Assembly: GCA_911728435.2 (NCBI GenBank)
Contig: OU452201.1
Coordinates: forward strand, 18,538,001 to 18,602,000
DNA: 64,000 nucleotides
Direction: 5' to 3'
DNA from: Apoderus coryli
Lineage: Eukaryota; Arthropoda; Insecta; Coleoptera; Attelabidae
Positions 59,575 to 64,000 of this stretch are shown here, piece by piece (positions within the stretch are counted from its first letter, which is position 1; each line of letters opens with the position of its first letter). Both the position numbers and the translations under genes were made by a program. The notes beneath the pieces were generated by a model that worked only from the letters and a program-made list of their open reading frames with translations, ran no database searches and was not told the DNA's origin.

Positions 59575-60285
59575 TTGCTTAAAAATATGTTGCAATGGTG
59601 CAGAGAGCACACTGATGCAGTCTTTCACAAGGAAACTAGGGAGACCATCTGTGCCACTTGTAAGCTTATTGTTAAGAGATTTACCAGCCTTGATATCATC
59701 ACGACAGTAACATCAATAATATCAACAGTATCTGCATATGGCTAGGACGCGAATCAACATAAACATTGTGGAAGAATCTGGAAAACGCATGAAGTATATC
59801 CTGAGGAGAGGTATATACGTTTTCATCAGCAACAATTGTGCCAGGAATTCTAAAGTCATTTCGCATACTTTGTAGAAATGACCAAAATTGACGAGGACCA
59901 CTTTTAGTCGACTGTTCGCAATTAGAAACGTAATCCTATGATGCCCGTCCTATTTTAATGTTTACTAATCTCCATAAGTTTATCGCAATAATAATTAGAT
60001 TAAGACCTGCAAAAATTTGTATGCGCTTTCTCTTTCTTGTGTAGATTATCAATGAAAGAGATCGAGAAATCGGCCGCTCACATTAGGTACCCTATTATAT
60101 TGAAAATGGTTAGCTGTTGAAATAGAGCTATTCCTGTCGGTGCCGGAAGTGTGAACATTTCTGTTAAAAAACGCTACATTAAAATCACCAACAAAAATCA
60201 CATTATTTTAATTCAAAATACTTGATGTGGCAAAATGTTCGAGAAAAAGATAAAAATCATCATTTGTTATCTGAGGTGGAATATA
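59575..60285 (-). pseudogene. LINE fragment: endonuclease end and start of reverse transcriptase
   Basis: The minus strand reads YIPPQITNDDFYLFLEHF at 60285, a stop, then VIFVGDFNVAFFN near 60190. These are the GDFN box and surroundings of an apurinic-type endonuclease. After a degraded part come QFWSFLQSMRNDFRIPGTIV near 59885, ILHAFSRFFHNVYVDSRPS near 59800, and LTSGTDGLPSFLVKDCISVL near 59660, the entry to reverse transcriptase. Frames shift several times. The reverse-transcriptase entry is homologous to the start of the LINE at 60283-62137 (RIPGVMYG, FAKYFNSVYVD, MTSGPDDIPAFILRDC), so this is a separate, more decayed copy of a related family. Confidence 0.8.
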
Positions 60286-62137
60286 ATAATAATAATAATA
60301 TTCTTTATTGTCTAACAGGTTATAGACCCAATTACAAGACAATATAACTAAATAAATAAGCTACTATAATAATAAACTAATTTATAATCCTACAAAACAA
60401 AATACGCACACACATCAGATGGCCAGATTTTGCAGGAACCGAGACAATTGAGCGCAGAAAGATCTTACAGGCTCATTGAAATAGTTAAATTCTTGACTAA
60501 ATCCTTCTATGTTACATGTTTGGCATGCCCGAAGTAGTGGTGCTTTGGATTCATAATCAGTACGAAAAACAGGAACGTGAAATAGTCTGCTACTCCTCGC
60601 AGAGGGGCGCGGTATGTTAAAATTTAACGATCGGAGTAGATTTGAACAGCTATTTATAATCTTAAACAGAAAGAGTTGTCCGGCATACACTCTGCGAGCA
60701 GCCAGCGACACCATTTGAAAGCGATCGAGCAGTGCTCTATGATCGAATCCTCTACATGGGAATCTACCGTCAATTTTAAACGCTAAATATTCAAGGAATT
60801 TGCGCTGTATGTATTCAATGTGTCCTGCATGAGATTGGTAAATGGGATACCATATTATAGATGCGTACTCAAGCTTATATCTTACCAGAGCACAATACAA
60901 ATTGGTTACACATTCAATATCACTAAAATCTTTGGTAACACGAAACAAAAAGCCAACCATGCGTAGTGCATCTCGGGTAATACTTTGAATATGATAATTA
61001 AATGATAATTCAGTGTCGACGTAAACTCCAAGATCCCTGACAACAGCACAAGACTCAAGCGCAGTGTCACTCAGCTGATAGCGATATTCAAAAACAGTTT
61101 GCGATTTCGAAAATATGACAAACTTACATTTATTAATATTTAAAGGCAATTTATTATAGTTACACCAATCTTCAAGCTTAGATAAGTCGCGCTGCAACAA
61201 TACGCAATCCGAAGTGTCTCGAATAACACGATACAACTTCAGATCGTCTGCAAACATCAAATGGTTGCTTGTAAGTTCCTGGGATATGTCATTAATGAAA
61301 ATTGAAAATATTAATGGTGCCAAACAGCTGCCCTGAGGCGCTCCGCTGGTGGGTGCGAAAGTTTCCGATTTATGACCATTGTATTCGACATAGTGTTGTC
61401 GATCAGACAAGTAGGAGGCAAAAAACGTTAAAAGATCCTCATGAAAACCCAACCTCGACATTTTCCGTAGGACAAGCGAATGATCCAGCTTATCGAAAGC
61501 CTTCGAAAAATCTGTATAAATCGCATCGATCCGCAGACCCTCCCCGAGGGTACGAAATACATCCTCTAGAAAACAGGTTACTGTAGAGCGGCCTGGGAAA
61601 AAAACCGCGCTGCTGTGGATCAATCTGATGCTTAATTTGAGTAAATATTTTTCGGTGTAATGCCGCTTCAAAAACCTTCGAGAAGTTGGGCAGGAGCGAG
61701 ACGGTACTATAATTTTCAACATGATCATTCTCAGCAGATTTATGGATTGGGCAAATGCGGGAAATTTTCCAAGTTTTTGGGGATATATTGGATCTCAGAG
61801 ACCTATTAAACAGAGTCTGCAGTGGAACGGCGAAAACAGACGCACAATCTCGTAAAATGAAAGCCGGGATGTCATCCGGTCCGGAAGTCATTTTGGGCTG
61901 TAATTGTTTGAGTGACATGAGAACATCATCGATATCAAGCTGACCCACCGATATGCGGAAAGAAGAAGAATGCACCTCCTGAGGGTGGGCACCATCAACA
62001 TATACGCTATTGAAGTATTTGGCGAAAGCGTTTACTATGCCTTGGCGTGTTGAGTATTCAGCACCATCCGCACCATACATGACACCTGGGATTCTGGATT
62101 TGCGCTTCTTATTCTGTACATAGCGCCAGACCCTTAA
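60283..62137 (-). mobile_element. 5'-truncated non-LTR retrotransposon with one frameshift
   Basis: Going down the minus strand, RVWRYVQNKKRKSRIPG at 62137 marks the 5' truncation. Next come VNAFAKYFNSVYVDG, LQPKMTSGPDDIPAFILRDC and WKISRICPIHKSAE, the front of reverse transcriptase. After a frame change at the seven-A run 61598-61604 the frame continues to a stop at 60415: FPGRSTVTCFLEDVFRTL, YTDFSKAFDKLDHS, SGAPQGSCLAPLIFSIFIND, the active-site FADD, LPLNINKCKFVIFSKSQ, and a long C-terminal region ending RFLQNLAI. The enzyme copies its RNA at a nicked target. The 3' region (60300-60414) ends in an AAT-repeat tail at 60283-60300. Removing one base at the A-run would give a single frame of about 570 codons. 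No target duplication was evident. Confidence 0.9.
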
Positions 62138-63760
62138 TTAAAACAGTAAAATAAACAACCAAAAATCCAATAGTAACTTTACAGCAAATAATATCTATCA
62201 ATGGTACATGTTCACACAAAGTGTTCTAAAACTGAAGTCTTCTTTTTGCATGTGTATTAAATTTGTCAATCACACATATCTAACTAGTAATAAGCTAGTT
62301 CTCACTATTGGAAAAAATCATTAGAAATTTCATATTAGTAAAAAAGCATTCGCATATACTTAATATACAAAAGAAGCAGATAATTACATTTTAGATGATT
62401 GATCAGAAAATTATCCATTACACAATAATGTTCAAACACATCACTAACGCTATCACAGCTCGTCTGTTGGAAGAGATATTTTTCATACTCCTTGCGATTT
62501 ATATTTTTAGTACCTTCGTTTTTATCCTGAAAAAAATGATGAACAGCTGGTGCTTTGCTATAGAATGTAGAGCCAGATATAAAGTGTACCTACTTACAGT
62601 AAAAGGAATATAATACAGAAGTTCAATTTATTGCAATATAAGAAATTTATGTGGATGCTGTACTCACAACTTGAAACATATTTCTACACTTTTATAAAAT
62701 AGAAGACCATACATTTGCGGTTGTAACGAAAATAATTTGCACGTCTATATTAATACACTTACGAGGTATGAATTATAAAAAGTTCTAAAATTATAAAGCA
62801 ACTATGTACCTAGGTACTGTGTATTGAAAGTCACAAAAGGTTCGCGATTTACGTATTTTGATTAAAATATGGGCAATAGATCTTAAGGGCTAACAAAAAT
62901 TACACAAATTTCTATTTGCAACTTTTTTAAAATTAATCATTAATATAAACATTTTAAGTCTTTCATACTCAGTAGTTTACATTGAAGGACCTTCAACTGA
63001 GCAATGTTACGCTCAATGTTTTCCAAACCTATATTATAAGCGATCTCTCAAGCGATTTCTCGATTAATCCGTTGGACCAAGAGCACCAGTTTTTTTAACT
63101 GTTGAACGCAGCTGCTTCCTAATATCATTTTCACAAAATTCCACCACCTCTTTAATGTGGTAGATATTCTTTAACTGTTTTAACAAAACTTCTCGTATAC
63201 TCTCTCGTTAAACAAATTAAAGCTTGCTTTGAAAGTACAAAACTTGGTAACTTCATAAATTTTAAGGCTACTTTTACCTCAGCCTCTTTATATATCTAAT
63301 AGATAACATCGTTTAACTTTTCAGGTGACAAAAAAGCACAAAACAACCGTCATTAAATTTTCTTATTAAATTTCAAAACATCCACACTTTTATTAAATAA
63401 ATGCAATTAAGCAAAGTAAACTGAAGTTCCTAAAATAAAGCAAACAAGAAACTTAATAAGCTCGGTTAGACACTTACTTCCCTTCCGTGTTTGGATTTAT
63501 CTTATAAATAAATCGCACGAAAAGAAGAACGAAAGCTGCATGGCTGCGATGGTATAGGTGTGCTTTTTTATTTGTCACAATTTAGGTAGTGTGTGTTCTA
63601 AAATTAATATATTTATTTTTTTATTATTCTTGAACCGCTATTTTAATTTTTTCAGTTTACTTTTTTCTTGGGGTGTTCGGTTCTTATAAAAATTCCTCTT
63701 TATTCTACATAAAAATATTCATGTTTATTTTCGTCACTATCACACAGAAATCAAAACAAA
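62138..63760. other. gene-free stretch
   Basis: A hydrophobic plus-strand frame at 62395-62613 (LLEEIFFILLAIYIFSTFVF) has no homology I recognise and no splice support. Nothing else was seen. Confidence 0.4.
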
Positions 63761-64000
63761 CGACGTTTCGTTACTAATTAGTAACTTCCTCAGGTTGAAA
63801 CATTTTTTTTTTCCTTTTCTTTCTAACACAAATTCCAATACGTCAATGTCAATAAAAGAACAAACAATTGAATGCTTTACCACCCTTGATACTTAATATA
63901 CTATTTTACTTCTAATTCAGTTTCAGTAAAGTTTTATGTAGAAATTAATATAATTATTCGTAATTCTATTAATTTACTTATTTCAGTTGTACAGTTTCTT
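63761..64000 (-). repeat. stem-loop motif and partial LTR-like repeat at window end
   Basis: On the minus strand 63793-63761 reads CTGAGGA, A, GTTACTAATTAGTAAC, GAAACGTCG: a perfect 16-base palindrome framed by CTGAGGA and GAAAC. Beyond it, 63942-63975 contains AATTAATATAATTATTCG, matching the palindrome inside the LTR-like copy at 30680-30720. Confidence 0.5.

Noticed and set aside
63761..63793. Hammerhead ribozyme
   Set aside because: CTGAGGA and GAAA are present, but an unpaired base breaks the stem foot, and helices I and III could not be recognised.

Overview
The window is AT-rich, intron-bearing animal DNA, most likely from an insect and perhaps a beetle; the order is a guess from the mix of repeats and the one clear gene. 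Host genes are sparse. Most of the recognisable sequence is decayed transposable elements: mariner and other Tc1/mariner-type transposases, TA-flanked MITEs, several non-LTR retrotransposon copies, a BEL/Pao remnant, a Crypton-type tyrosine recombinase, foldback repeats and one P-superfamily element.

Two host genes can be modelled. The better one is on the plus strand. It has a TATA box and initiator at 41359-41396 and three phase-compatible exons (41421-41911, 57071-57312, 58169-58512). They encode a secreted, Gly/Lys/His/Tyr/Asp-rich protein of about 358 residues resembling the insect DUF4779 (cuticle-associated) family. Its 15 kb first intron holds several transposon remnants, and its second intron is largely filled by a palindromic repeat that also occurs near 11.4 kb and 17.1 kb. 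The second gene is on the minus strand at 19007-21811: four short exons with consensus splice sites and matching phases, encoding a small multi-pass membrane protein. A possible first exon of another small membrane protein lies at 24493-24600.

The most notable element is at 19075-20700. It has long terminal inverted repeats starting CAYAGAAATC, an exact 8-bp target duplication (AATAAAAC), and a three-exon THAP-domain coding region. Together these mark a P-superfamily transposon, apparently internally deleted. It sits in the last intron of the membrane-protein gene, 20 bases from the splice acceptor.

Region by region: 0-14 kb holds mariner copies, a chimeric RNase H/transposase junction, a foldback repeat and BEL/Pao pol. 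14-19 kb holds inverted-repeat elements. 19-25 kb holds the membrane gene and P element. 26-35 kb holds two copies of one LINE family, a complete 434-bp MITE and a Tc-type transposase. 37-41 kb holds a Crypton recombinase and a mariner. 41-58.5 kb is the DUF4779-like gene with transposon debris in its introns. 59.5-62.1 kb holds two related LINE copies, one abutting the other. Several otherwise good reading frames are broken by one base exactly at homopolymers, so some of the pseudogenes may be assembly errors.
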